Source: Microcoleus sp. GA_180221_E-2-1-MAG-45_12
Lineage (GTDB): Bacteria; Cyanobacteriota; Cyanobacteriia; Cyanobacteriales; JAAUUE01
DNA: 33,093 nucleotides
Reading direction: 5' to 3'
NCBI GenBank assembly: GCA_020692245.1
Contig: JAIMKT010000031.1
Coordinates: forward strand, 1-33,093
Every line of letters starts with the position of its first letter. Within the stretch, counting starts at the first letter, position 1. Under the pieces are notes generated by a model. It did no database searches. It was not told the origin of the DNA and saw nothing but the letters and a program-made list of their open reading frames with translations. Of this stretch, positions 26,142 to 33,093 are shown one piece after another. The translations under genes and the position numbers were made by a program.

Positions 26142-26161
26142 CAAGGGGCTTAAGCCCCTTG
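26142..26161. repeat. Perfect 20-bp palindrome
   Basis: CAAGGGGCTTAAGCCCCTTG is its own reverse complement. It lies 22 bases beyond the 3' end of the minus-strand methyltransferase gene, with no T-run on either side. It looks like a cyanobacterial intergenic palindromic repeat rather than a terminator. Confidence 0.75.
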
Positions 26162-26182
26162 TTATATGGGGAAAGTGTGTCT

Positions 26183-26770
26183 TCATCTAGCTGAAAAACG
26201 CTGTAAATCCTTTGTGTACAATCTGGCTCGTACCTTCTGCCAATAAATTTCGTCAACACTTAACCAACCCCACGCAGGTTTTATTTCTGGGCGCTTGTGG
26301 GGCGTAATAATTAATAAATGATTGCTAACTAAACCAAGATGGTAAAGCAGGATTGGCAGCCGGGATTCTGGGACTAAATGTAAAGCAAAACTACAAATAA
26401 TTAAGCTGTATTTTTCTCCCGTCAAAGCTCCCGTGGCAATTTCTTCAAAACTAAACTGCCGAGCAATTTTTCCGGTTCTTTTTTGATAATTTTTGTAAGT
26501 AAAGGGATCGATCGCCTCAACATTAAGTATGCCCATATTTTCGAGGGCAAGGGTGACTTCGCCACTGCCACAGGCAAGGTCTAAAACCCTCTGCCAATCT
26601 AAATTCCATTGCTGATTAGCTAGTTCGAGGATTTGCGTCACAATGGCTTCGTGGGGATTGCGATAGTCATCTCCAAATTTTTGGTAGTAGGTCTCGATAT
26701 CGTACTCTAGGTAGGCATTTCGTAAGGATTTTTGCGGCGGCGAAATTAAGGATTTATTTAGATTTCTCAT
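26183..26770 (-). CDS. Class I SAM-dependent methyltransferase
   Basis: This 195-aa protein has the SAM-binding motif VLDLACGSGEVTLALENMG (about 62-80), then VEAIDPFTYKNY and YSLIICSFALHLVPESRLPILLYHLG (motif II/post-motif region), and the end WGWLSVDEIYWQKVRARLYTKD. The substrate is unknown; the short size and the closing W/Y-rich segment fit small-molecule or tRNA-type methyltransferases but do not decide. The ATG at 26768-26770 gives a complete domain. It is divergent from the HD-GYP response regulator, with 186 bases between them. Confidence 0.85.
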   Translation of the reverse strand: MRNLNKSLISPPQKSLRNAYLEYDIETYYQKFGDDYRNPHEAIVTQILELANQQWNLDWQRVLDLACGSGEVTLALENMGILNVEAIDPFTYKNYQKRTGKIARQFSFEEIATGALTGEKYSLIICSFALHLVPESRLPILLYHLGLVSNHLLIITPHKRPEIKPAWGWLSVDEIYWQKVRARLYTKDLQRFSAR

Positions 26771-26956
26771 GGATTAATCTAGATTTTGATGAAGTAGTTA
26801 CTATTCATAAATCTCAATATTTTAGGGGCATTTAACTTATGTATACCGATGAAATTCGTGCTATATTTGACAGTAAAGAAAGTTATATAATAACTAAATA
26901 TATCCATACAGTTAATATAACTTATCTAAGTTGGTCATTGTCATAGGTTTGTTGCT

Positions 26957-27943
26957 GTGTCTATAAAATACTCCGATCAAGCGAAAGTAATGGTAGTGGA
27001 TGATCATGCGCCGAGCCGGATGACTGCTGCTGCCCTGTTGTCCGTAGAGGGCTACGATGTCCTAGAAGTGGATAGCGGGATCAAGGCGTTGAGCTTGGTG
27101 AAAAAGTATGAACCAGATATCATTTTGATGGATGTGATGATGCCGGAGATGGATGGGTTTGAGGTGTGCCGCCGTCTCAAGGAAGATGAACATACACGGC
27201 TGACCCCCTTGATTTTTGTTACGGCTCTCCATGATAAAAAATCTAGAATTGCCGGGATTGATGTGGGGGGTGATGATTTTTTGACAAAACCTTTCGATCG
27301 ACTAGAACTCTCAGCGAGGGTGCGATCGCTCATTAACCAAAAACGCTTGAATGAAGACCTAGACCACGCCGAACAGGTATTATTTTCCATTGCCAAGGCG
27401 GTAGAAAGCCGAGACCCGGTGACGGGAGACCATTGTGAACGACTGATGATGTTGGGGAAAGATTTTGGGGAATATCTCACCCTTTCCCGGATGGCAGTGC
27501 GAGATTTGATGTGGGGCGGCTATCTCCACGATATTGGCAAAATTGCCATTCCCGATGCGGTGTTGCTCAAAAAAGGGAGTTTCACACCGGAAGACCGCCA
27601 GATTATGAACCAGCACGTGATTATTGGCGAGCGTATTTGTCAACCCCTCCGTACAATGCAGGGCGTACTCCCCATTATCCGCTACCACCATGAGCGCTGG
27701 GATGGCAGTGGCTACCCTGATGGTCTCCAAGGCAATGACATCCCCATGTTGGCTCAAGTATTCCAGATTATTGACATTTATGATGCGTTGATGAGTGAGC
27801 GTCCCTACAAGGCTGCTCTGTCTCAGACTCAAACTTTGAAAATCATGCAAGAGGAGACCGATCGAGGCTGGCGAAACCCCGAATTAATGCTCCAGTTCCA
27901 GAGTTTTATTGTCAATTCTCCCCAACACATCAAAGCTAGTTAG
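26957..27943 (+). CDS. Response regulator with HD-GYP-type phosphodiesterase domain
   Basis: This 328-aa RpfG-like protein has a receiver domain (about 9-125, KVMVVDDH, phospho-acceptor D59 in ILMDVMMPEMDGF, TALHDK, FLTKPF). An HD-GYP domain follows (about 140-320): H191-D192 in YLHDIGKIAIPD, and HHERWDGSGYPDGLQG with G252-Y-P. HD-GYP enzymes hydrolyse cyclic di-GMP, so this could oppose the GGDEF protein at 15883. The cognate kinase is not adjacent. The start is GTG at 26957; the next in-frame Met is inside the first beta strand, so GTG is required. The gene is convergent with the ArsA-like ATPase, with the stop codons one base apart. Confidence 0.92.
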   Translation: MSIKYSDQAKVMVVDDHAPSRMTAAALLSVEGYDVLEVDSGIKALSLVKKYEPDIILMDVMMPEMDGFEVCRRLKEDEHTRLTPLIFVTALHDKKSRIAGIDVGGDDFLTKPFDRLELSARVRSLINQKRLNEDLDHAEQVLFSIAKAVESRDPVTGDHCERLMMLGKDFGEYLTLSRMAVRDLMWGGYLHDIGKIAIPDAVLLKKGSFTPEDRQIMNQHVIIGERICQPLRTMQGVLPIIRYHHERWDGSGYPDGLQGNDIPMLAQVFQIIDIYDALMSERPYKAALSQTQTLKIMQEETDRGWRNPELMLQFQSFIVNSPQHIKAS

Positions 27944-27944
27944 C

Positions 27945-29045
27945 TTAGAAGGAAATAATTAAATAGTTATCTTGGAACTTTGCACCCTTGACTGGTTGAC
28001 CGCTAAGTTGGGGTGGCAATTCTAGATTCCGGCGTTGATCTCCCGCTTCGATCGTCACCTCTGGCCCCGATTGGATCAGTTTCACCTGCTTCTTATCAAA
28101 GTTGGGTAAATATAAACTAACTTGTCTTTTAGCAACATCGATCGTCATAGGTTTGGGGACAGGCGTAGTTTGGGGGAAATCTGGCAGAGCTTGGATGAGA
28201 GCCTCCCAACTATCTCCCTTCTGGGGCAGATTCACAAGGGGCAGGGGCAGAAATTCATTGCTGAGGTATTGTTGAGATTGATTGAGGAATACACCGCCCA
28301 CGGTTAGCCCTACCTGCTGGGCAGCACCCCAAAGATACTGAGCCGAGGCGATCGATCCCGGATCTCCCGTAGTCACCAAATAAGCAATAAACCTTTGGGG
28401 ATTAGAAATAGCTTTCTTGCCCTGTTCAAGGATTTGATTCGCTTCGTTGGTGGGTTCTTGGGCAAAATTATCACTACTCCAAGATACATTCAAAACCGCA
28501 CTAGTGACTGGAGCAACAAAAGGAGAAATATTTTTACCTAGCTCAGAATTAATGAACACCTGTCGGAAGCGGCGCAGATACCAACTAATGGTTTCCGGCA
28601 TTCCCATCATCCGCAAAGTTGCCTGATCCCCAGTACCATCAAAGACGATCGCATCATAGTTACCATCTTGGTCGTACTCCCGGAGAGCATTCAAAGCTAA
28701 GGCACTATCCATACCGGGAAACAGAGCTAATTCTTCGCCATAGACATCCTTGAGGATCGGGGTGCGGAGATATTTTGCCTCTAACTTTTTGATTTCTTCC
28801 CAGCCCTGGGTTAACAAGTTGGCAACTCGCAATTGCAAAACGTGGAGCCTCGGATCGATCTCCTGAGGTTCGGTACTGGCTAGAATATCCCCGGAAACCC
28901 CCAAAATCAGGGGAAATGCAGGACTGGGGTCTTGAGAAAGGAGTAAAACCCGCTGCCCTTGCCTAGCTAGTTTCTTGGCTACTGCAATCGCTGCCGTAGT
29001 TTTTCCAGTTCCCCCTTTACCCAAAAAAGTTAAAATCAACGCCAT
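27945..29045 (-). CDS. ArsA/Get3-family ATPase with C-terminal HSP20-like domain
   Basis: This 366-aa ATPase has the deviant Walker A FLGKGGTGKTTAAIA near the N-terminus, the switch region LLSQDPSPAFPLILG and IVFDGTGDQATLRMMGMP. The conserved adenine-side region lies in VGGVFLN. The last 75 residues (VAKRQVSLYLPNFDKKQVKL to KFQDNYLIISF) look like the alpha-crystallin-like domain found in phototroph ArsA/Get3 homologues. The usual DTDPA of Get3 is replaced by SQDPS, and the Get3 zinc CxxC is absent, so an arsenite-pump or tail-anchor role cannot be assumed. No ars genes are near. The ATG at 29043-29045 begins directly at the first strand. Confidence 0.88.
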   Translation of the reverse strand: MALILTFLGKGGTGKTTAAIAVAKKLARQGQRVLLLSQDPSPAFPLILGVSGDILASTEPQEIDPRLHVLQLRVANLLTQGWEEIKKLEAKYLRTPILKDVYGEELALFPGMDSALALNALREYDQDGNYDAIVFDGTGDQATLRMMGMPETISWYLRRFRQVFINSELGKNISPFVAPVTSAVLNVSWSSDNFAQEPTNEANQILEQGKKAISNPQRFIAYLVTTGDPGSIASAQYLWGAAQQVGLTVGGVFLNQSQQYLSNEFLPLPLVNLPQKGDSWEALIQALPDFPQTTPVPKPMTIDVAKRQVSLYLPNFDKKQVKLIQSGPEVTIEAGDQRRNLELPPQLSGQPVKGAKFQDNYLIISF

Positions 29046-29133
29046 GAAATTTCCCCAACCCTTAGTCTAAACTTATTAATTTGAATTTATTAACCTGAAA
29101 CCATAGGACTCATATTGATACTAGATAGCTATG

Positions 29134-29289
29134 GTGAGCATTACCCACCTTACGCCATCCACAATAGATCAAGCCCTATTTTGTGTAAGTTTGAATTTAT
29201 TTTAGAAATTACGTATAGACACACTGGTAGAGTGAGCCATGCCCACCTTACATCATCCATAGTATATAGGATTTTATTTTGCGTAAGTT
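29134..29289. repeat. Two diverged 58-bp direct repeats
   Basis: Copies at 29134-29191 and 29232-29289 have the same length and match at about 42 of 58 positions. Both hold GTGAGC near one end, CCCACCTTAC in the middle and GTAAGTT at the other end, with 40 bases between the copies. They occupy the gap between the ArsA-like gene and petP. The GTGAGC...CCCACCTTAC core resembles hairpin repeats common in cyanobacterial intergenic regions, here degraded. Confidence 0.65.
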
Positions 29290-29293
29290 CTAA

Positions 29294-29485
29294 TCAAGCA
29301 AGTTTTAACTCGTCGGCAAAAAACCAAGTGGCAGTTTTATCAGTAAATTCCACCACTAGACCAACACCGCTACCATCAACCATTTTGTAGCCTTTGATGA
29401 TTCCTACCTGCCCTAACTTACCCACTATTTCGCTGGAGACGCGATCGCGCAGCCGAAAAACCTTAACTTTCTGACCAATTTCCAT
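29294..29485 (-). CDS. petP: Cytochrome b6f complex subunit PetP (DUF2862)
   Basis: This 63-aa SH3-like protein matches the Ssr2998/PetP pattern: EIGQKVKVFRLRDRVSSEIVGKLGQVGII, KMVDGSGVGLVVEFTDKTATWFFADEL. PetP is a peripheral small subunit of the cytochrome b6f complex in cyanobacteria and red algae that influences the balance of linear and cyclic electron flow. Length is typical. GAGAAG lies before the ATG at 29483-29485. It stands alone, divergent from the psb30 region. The last coding bases are followed directly by the 58-bp repeats. Identification is from motif recall and is fairly firm. Confidence 0.8.
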   Translation of the reverse strand: MEIGQKVKVFRLRDRVSSEIVGKLGQVGIIKGYKMVDGSGVGLVVEFTDKTATWFFADELKLA

Positions 29486-29847
29486 GTTACTTCTCTATAC
29501 AATTAATCGAATCATATTTTAGCTGAATTGAGCAACCCAAGTAAAGCAAACTACAATCCCAAGCAGGGCAAGAGACTCGAAATCAAGAGATATCTAAAGC
29601 ACTATGGAGGTCTAATATATTGTGAGACTAATTAAAAAAGTGATCACCGTCAGCCTAGAAACCGTTAAAATCGTCAAAGGTTTACCAGATTTGGGATTGC
29701 CCTAAAATTAGAACCCGACCTTAAATTTATATATATTTTTGTTAAGTTAATTAAAATCTCTCAAGGCTCCCCTCTAAAATAATTAAGGAATTTTTTCTGA
29801 TACTTTAAAAACATCAACTTAAATTAAGACTGATTTTAGGAGAAGCA
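29486..29847. other. Intergenic region between petP and psb30
   Basis: These 362 bases are AT-rich and separate divergent petP and psb30. They contain one very short open frame (29622-29705) with a GGAGG upstream, listed separately. No RNA gene, repeat or clear promoter could be assigned, apart from AT-rich tracts near 29725-29745. Confidence 0.5.
29622..29705 (+). CDS. Possible 27-aa peptide
   Basis: GTG at 29622 opens a 27-codon frame (MRLIKKVITVSLETVKIVKG, then LPDLGLP) ending in TAA. GGAGG (29606-29610) lies 11 bases upstream. The peptide is basic and amphipathic with no membrane segment. I recognise no family, and a random frame of this length is common. It could be a leader or decayed fragment. 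Confidence 0.2.
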   Translation: MRLIKKVITVSLETVKIVKGLPDLGLP

Positions 29848-29988
29848 ATGGATTTTTTAAGCTCTTTTTCAAGCTCCCTAGGTGGACTAAATTGGGAAGT
29901 CATCACCCAACTTACCTTTGTGGTACTGATCATGCTGGCTGGCCCTGCTGTGATTTTTGTCCTTGCATTCCGGGGCGGCGATCTCTAA
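29848..29988 (+). CDS. psb30: Photosystem II reaction centre protein Psb30 (Ycf12)
   Basis: Psb30 is a single-helix subunit at the periphery of the photosystem II core. The 46-aa product has a short hydrophilic N-terminus ([14 protein letters not shown]). The conserved block follows: [20 protein letters not shown], then [12 protein letters not shown], in which the AGPA-centred membrane helix and the R-G-[GD]-L C-terminus are typical. AGGAG lies seven bases before the ATG, so the start is clear. The gene is monocistronic, with a strong terminator about 20 bases downstream. Confidence 0.95.
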   Translation: MDFLSSFSSSLGGLNWEVITQLTFVVLIMLAGPAVIFVLAFRGGDL

Positions 29989-30008
29989 AAAGAAACTTGT
30001 CTCAGATC

Positions 30009-30049
30009 AGATTGTTAGCATTAGAATTACGTTGCTAGCGATCTTTTTT
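30009..30049 (+). terminator. Intrinsic terminator of psb30
   Basis: AGATTGTTAGCA (30009-30020) pairs along its whole length with TGCTAGCGATCT (30033-30044), 12 bp with two G-U pairs and a 12-base loop. A six-T run ending at 30049 follows. Confidence 0.85.
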
Positions 30050-30112
30050 GCTGGTGGTTATCTAGAATTATCTGGGGCGACCTAGACCTATCTAGACCGG
30101 AGTATATTAACC

Positions 30113-30679
30113 ATGACACAGCAGCAATCTGAACAAGAGTTTGCCGAGATCATTGCTTTGCTAAATTACTACCGATTTGACTGCGATCGCTATCCTCCAG
30201 ACACTCTCGTCCTCTACTGGTGTATTGATTATCCCCTAAGCTGGGTGAAATCGGCGGTGGTGGAGGCTCTCTATCAGGGTCGGTACAAAAGTTTGTCTGT
30301 GGAGCAGATTCTCCAAGGTTGGCAACGCCGCAACCAACCCACTTATCATTTTAGCCACGACTTTGAACGCCTGATCTATAGCCAATTGCCGATCGCGGAA
30401 ACCATCGCTGCCAGAAAAGCTAGAGAGGCTCGGCGGGGGATTTTCTCTGAAGGATTAGCTCCTCGAAAGACAGGTAAAACTTCGAGTTCAAGGCTGGACG
30501 ATCGATCAGATAGTAAAGCAAACCAGAATAATCATCAAAGCAATCATCAAAACAATCAAGCCAACTCCTCCCGCTACACCACGGTGAAACAGCCCATTGA
30601 TAAATTTACCCCCGATGGGGATGTAGATATTGAAGAAATTTATCGCAAGTTTCAAAATCCCCCCGAAGTTTCAGAATAG
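30113..30679 (+). CDS. Conserved cyanobacterial hypothetical protein
   Basis: The first 95 residues of this 188-aa protein form a compact conserved-looking unit: FAEIIALLNYYRFDCDRYPP, VLYWCIDYPLSWVKSAVVEALYQGRYKSLSVEQILQGWQRR, TYHFSHDFERLIYSQLP. The tail (about 105-165) is low-complexity, rich in Ser, Asn, Gln and His (KANQNNHQSNHQNNQANSS), and ends with an acidic segment DGDVDIEEIYRKFQ. I associate the N-terminal pattern with cyanobacterial hypotheticals of unknown role. The AVVEALYQGRYKS...ILQGWQRR part suggests a helical winged-helix-like or DnaD-like fold, but that is a guess. It follows the psb30 terminator and is convergent with the acyl-CoA synthetase gene. Confidence 0.75.
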   Translation: MTQQQSEQEFAEIIALLNYYRFDCDRYPPDTLVLYWCIDYPLSWVKSAVVEALYQGRYKSLSVEQILQGWQRRNQPTYHFSHDFERLIYSQLPIAETIAARKAREARRGIFSEGLAPRKTGKTSSSRLDDRSDSKANQNNHQSNHQNNQANSSRYTTVKQPIDKFTPDGDVDIEEIYRKFQNPPEVSE

Positions 30680-30722
30680 CTAGTGAGGTTTCTGAGGTTT
30701 TGGCGGGAGGAAATATTTTGTG

Positions 30723-33093
30723 TCAACTGATTGAGTAGATAACCTTTAGCATTCCTGTTTCCAGGTCTGGATGAAGTTGAAAACCCAACTGCCGACAGAT
30801 GCTCTGCATTTTATTGTTACTGGTGAGGACATAGCCAACGATCGCTTCTAGATTTTCTTCCTTGCCAATTGCCAACAACCGCCGGACTAGCTCTGTGCCT
30901 ACGCCTTGGTGCTGGTAGCGATCGCTGACAATCAGGGCAAATTCTGCAACCTTGCTGCCATGGAGCTTACTCAGACGAGCCACAGCGACGATCTCATGGG
31001 CTGCGGTTTGGGGATTTTTGTGATCGGCAACGAGGATCATTTCTCGATCGTAGTCAATAAAACAAATCCGGGTCAGGCGCTCGTGGGCAATGCGCTGCTT
31101 CAGTTTTACCGTGTGGGCATAACGCAGATAGACACTTTCCTCCGAGAGTTCTTTGTGGAACTGCACCATCAGGGGTTCATCTTCTGGGCGAATGGGGCGA
31201 ATTTTCAGGCGATCGCCTTGTCGAGAATGCCAAGTTTGGACGTATTTGGTAGGGTAGGGACGAATAGCGAGAGAGGGGCGCTGGGCTTGATCTGCCTGAG
31301 TATGGAGGACAACCCGGGCATCTAGCGCGATCAATCCTTCCGGGGAAACCAACAGGGGATTAATATCAATCTCTCGGATTTGCGGCTGTTCCACAATGAG
31401 CTGACTAAAACTAACTAATAGCTGCTCTAGTTGATCGAGGTCGATCGCCTGCCGCCCCCGGACTCCCTGCAAAGCCTGATAAATTTTGGTTTGTTCCATC
31501 ATCCGCCGTGCTAAGGTCGTATTCAATGGCGGCAGGGCCAAGGCTCGGTCTTGGAAAATCTCCACCAACTGTCCTCCCAGACCAAAGAGCATCACGGCTC
31601 CAAACTGGGGATCCAGACTACTGCCCAAAATTAACTCATAACCTTCCAGCTTGACCATGGGTTGCACCGTCACACCAAGAAAGGCTTGGGGATTTTCGGG
31701 AAAGAGGGAACGCACCTTAGCCGCAATTTCTGTAAAAGCTTGAGTAACCGCCGCCCCATTGCAAAGATTCAGGCGCACTCCCCCCACATCGGTTTTATGG
31801 GTAATGGTTTCTGAGTGTAGTTTCAGCACCACGGGATAGCCGAGGCGATCGGCCATAGTCACCGCCTCTGAGACCTCAGTAGCAATTTCTGTAGGCACCG
31901 TGGGAATTCCGTAGGCAGCTAATAATTGCTTAGATTCATACTCTGTTAACAGGGGGCGATCGACCTCCGTGGCTTGGGCAATAATTTGGCTGGCTAGGAT
32001 CCGATTAGGGGCAGAAGCCTCAGAATCTGCGGGGAGGGAAGGAGTTTCATAAATTCCCTTGAGATTGTAGGTGTACCGCCACATATAGTTGAACAGGCGC
32101 ACCGCCGTATCCGGGTAGGGAAAGGTGGGAATATTTGCCTGATTGAGGATTTGCGTTCCCGCAGCGACTCCAGCTCCCCCCATCCAACTAGAAAGAATTG
32201 GCTTACCTAAGTGACTATAGGCTTTAAGCTGCTCCGCCGTTTGAGTCGGGTTGGTCATGGCTTGGGGCGTGAGGATCACTAGTAAGCCATCACTATCTGG
32301 GTCTTGGGCAACTACATCTAGGGTCTGGGCGTAGCGATCGCTGTTGGCATCACCGAGAATATCAATGGGGTTGTGATGACTCCACTGGGGGGGTAAAAAT
32401 GCATTGAGCTTGGTAATAGTTTCTGCACTCAGTTCTGCTAGATTTCCACCACCGCTAATCAGTGCATCAGTGGCGATCGCCCCGGGGCCCCCCGCATTGG
32501 TGACGATCGACAGCCGATTGCCCTTGGGTCTGGGTTGTTTTGCCAAAATTTCCGCCATATCAAACAAATCAGAAATGGTATGTACCCGCAACACACCAGA
32601 CCGCCGAAACGCTGCATTTAAGACCTCATCACTCCCGGTCAAGGCTCCTGTGTGGGAAGCTGCTGCTTGGGCTGCCGCCTCTGTATGCCCCACCTTGAGG
32701 ACAATAATTGGTTTATCAATGGCTACTTCCCGTGCTGCCGAGAGAAACCGTTGGGCCTCACCAATAGATTCCATGTAGAGAACAATACTATGGGTATGGG
32801 GATCATCACCGAGGTATTCAATCAAATCTCCCCAGCCCACATCCAGCATGGAACCGATGGAGACAAAGGCACTAAAGCCCACATTTTCCCCCAAACTCCA
32901 ATCCAAAATCGAAGTGCAGAGCGCTCCACTCTGACTGATAAAAGCTACGTTGCCGGGGCGGGCGATCGTTCCTGCAAAAGTCGCATTCAAGCCAGCCAAG
33001 GGATTCATCACCCCCAAACAGTTGGGCCCAATAATTCGCATTCCCCCCCGCCGTGCCTCTGCCAATACCTGCTCCTCTAGGGCAATCCCCGCC
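30723..33093 (-). CDS. ADP-forming acyl-CoA synthetase/GNAT fusion (Pat-like), 5' truncated by window edge
   Basis: The frame stays open to the right edge, so the N-terminus (about 100 residues of the CoA-binding domain) is missing; 789 residues are visible. In order: the end of the CoA-binding domain ([17 protein letters not shown]), the succinyl-CoA-ligase-like region ([33 protein letters not shown]), an ATP-grasp domain ([57 protein letters not shown]) and a C-terminal GNAT domain ([38 protein letters not shown]). Pat/PatZ proteins of this layout acetylate lysines, notably on acetyl-CoA synthetase. The catalytic phospho-His of true ADP-forming synthetases appears kept here (codon 32653-32655), so it may also be catalytic as a ligase. 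Confidence 0.93.
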   Translation of the reverse strand, partial: AGIALEEQVLAEARRGGMRIIGPNCLGVMNPLAGLNATFAGTIARPGNVAFISQSGALCTSILDWSLGENVGFSAFVSIGSMLDVGWGDLIEYLGDDPHTHSIVLYMESIGEAQRFLSAAREVAIDKPIIVLKVGHTEAAAQAAASHTGALTGSDEVLNAAFRRSGVLRVHTISDLFDMAEILAKQPRPKGNRLSIVTNAGGPGAIATDALISGGGNLAELSAETITKLNAFLPPQWSHHNPIDILGDANSDRYAQTLDVVAQDPDSDGLLVILTPQAMTNPTQTAEQLKAYSHLGKPILSSWMGGAGVAAGTQILNQANIPTFPYPDTAVRLFNYMWRYTYNLKGIYETPSLPADSEASAPNRILASQIIAQATEVDRPLLTEYESKQLLAAYGIPTVPTEIATEVSEAVTMADRLGYPVVLKLHSETITHKTDVGGVRLNLCNGAAVTQAFTEIAAKVRSLFPENPQAFLGVTVQPMVKLEGYELILGSSLDPQFGAVMLFGLGGQLVEIFQDRALALPPLNTTLARRMMEQTKIYQALQGVRGRQAIDLDQLEQLLVSFSQLIVEQPQIREIDINPLLVSPEGLIALDARVVLHTQADQAQRPSLAIRPYPTKYVQTWHSRQGDRLKIRPIRPEDEPLMVQFHKELSEESVYLRYAHTVKLKQRIAHERLTRICFIDYDREMILVADHKNPQTAAHEIVAVARLSKLHGSKVAEFALIVSDRYQHQGVGTELVRRLLAIGKEENLEAIVGYVLTSNNKMQSICRQLGFQLHPDLETGMLKVIYSIS

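Noticed and set aside
26142-26161. Palindrome as terminator of the methyltransferase
   Set aside because: No T-run follows on the minus strand.
26004-26186. 60-aa minus-strand frame after tRNA-Glu
   Set aside because: It covers the tRNA terminator and the palindrome, has no family resemblance and an unlikely composition (many Cys, Phe, Ile).
29115-29390. 91-aa plus-strand frame before psb30
   Set aside because: It runs through the 58-bp repeats and antisense to petP, with no family features.

Overview
The window is cyanobacterial chromosome. It carries photosynthesis genes that occur only in oxygenic phototrophs (ycf3, psb30/ycf12, chlD, and a petP-like b6f subunit gene). It has many copies of the HIP1 palindrome GCGATCGC (at least ten in the first 6.4 kb), a chloroplast-like tRNA-Glu(UUC) without encoded CCA, and several short conserved cyanobacterial proteins (UPF0367, a 188-aa hypothetical, a 128-aa membrane protein). 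The genus cannot be fixed from the sequence.

Layout. Bases 1-76 look like the right end of an IS200/IS605-type element whose body lies outside the window. Bases 258-1098 hold ycf3 and gatC. A minus-strand mntA-hepT (MNT-HEPN) toxin-antitoxin pair and a YciO-like protein follow (1095-2456). Then come larC with a His-rich insert, a P2-type cation ATPase, a convergent LysE exporter with a decayed Lrp/AsnC regulator directly upstream of it, a methyltransferase, a CobW-type metallochaperone GTPase and an AlgI-like MBOAT acyltransferase (2501-11542). The middle holds a CHASE2-adenylate/guanylate cyclase, a BT1-family folate/biopterin transporter, a GAF-GGDEF diguanylate cyclase, a small membrane protein, a stand-alone allophanate-hydrolase C-terminal-like protein and chlD (11596-19612). 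An accessory-looking stretch follows at 19864-21404: a GIY-YIG nuclease-like protein, a two-helix membrane protein and a hicB-hicA pair. A minus-strand block (21457-25760) carries murD, an ECF/CbiO-type ATPase, UPF0367 and a fused peptide-transporter ATPase. The right part has tRNA-Glu with a promoter and terminator, a methyltransferase, an HD-GYP response regulator, an ArsA/Get3-like ATPase, petP, psb30 with a strong terminator, a hypothetical protein, and a 5'-truncated acyl-CoA synthetase/GNAT fusion that runs off the right edge.

How the genes work together. Most are housekeeping genes in single-gene or two-gene units on alternating strands, with several tight convergent overlaps. Shared themes are photosystem assembly and chlorophyll synthesis (ycf3, psb30, petP, chlD, tRNA-Glu), metal handling (larC, cobW, the P-ATPase) and nucleotide second messengers (class III cyclase, GGDEF, HD-GYP).

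I did not find a clearly new multi-gene system. The points most worth a second look are: the candidate TnpB omega-RNA end upstream of ycf3; the decayed Lrp regulator beside lysE; key-residue changes in the HEPN toxin, the P-ATPase, the cyclase and the YciO-like protein; the GIY-YIG protein with an unassigned N-terminal region; and a heptanucleotide repeat that supplies the coding 3' ends of two genes.
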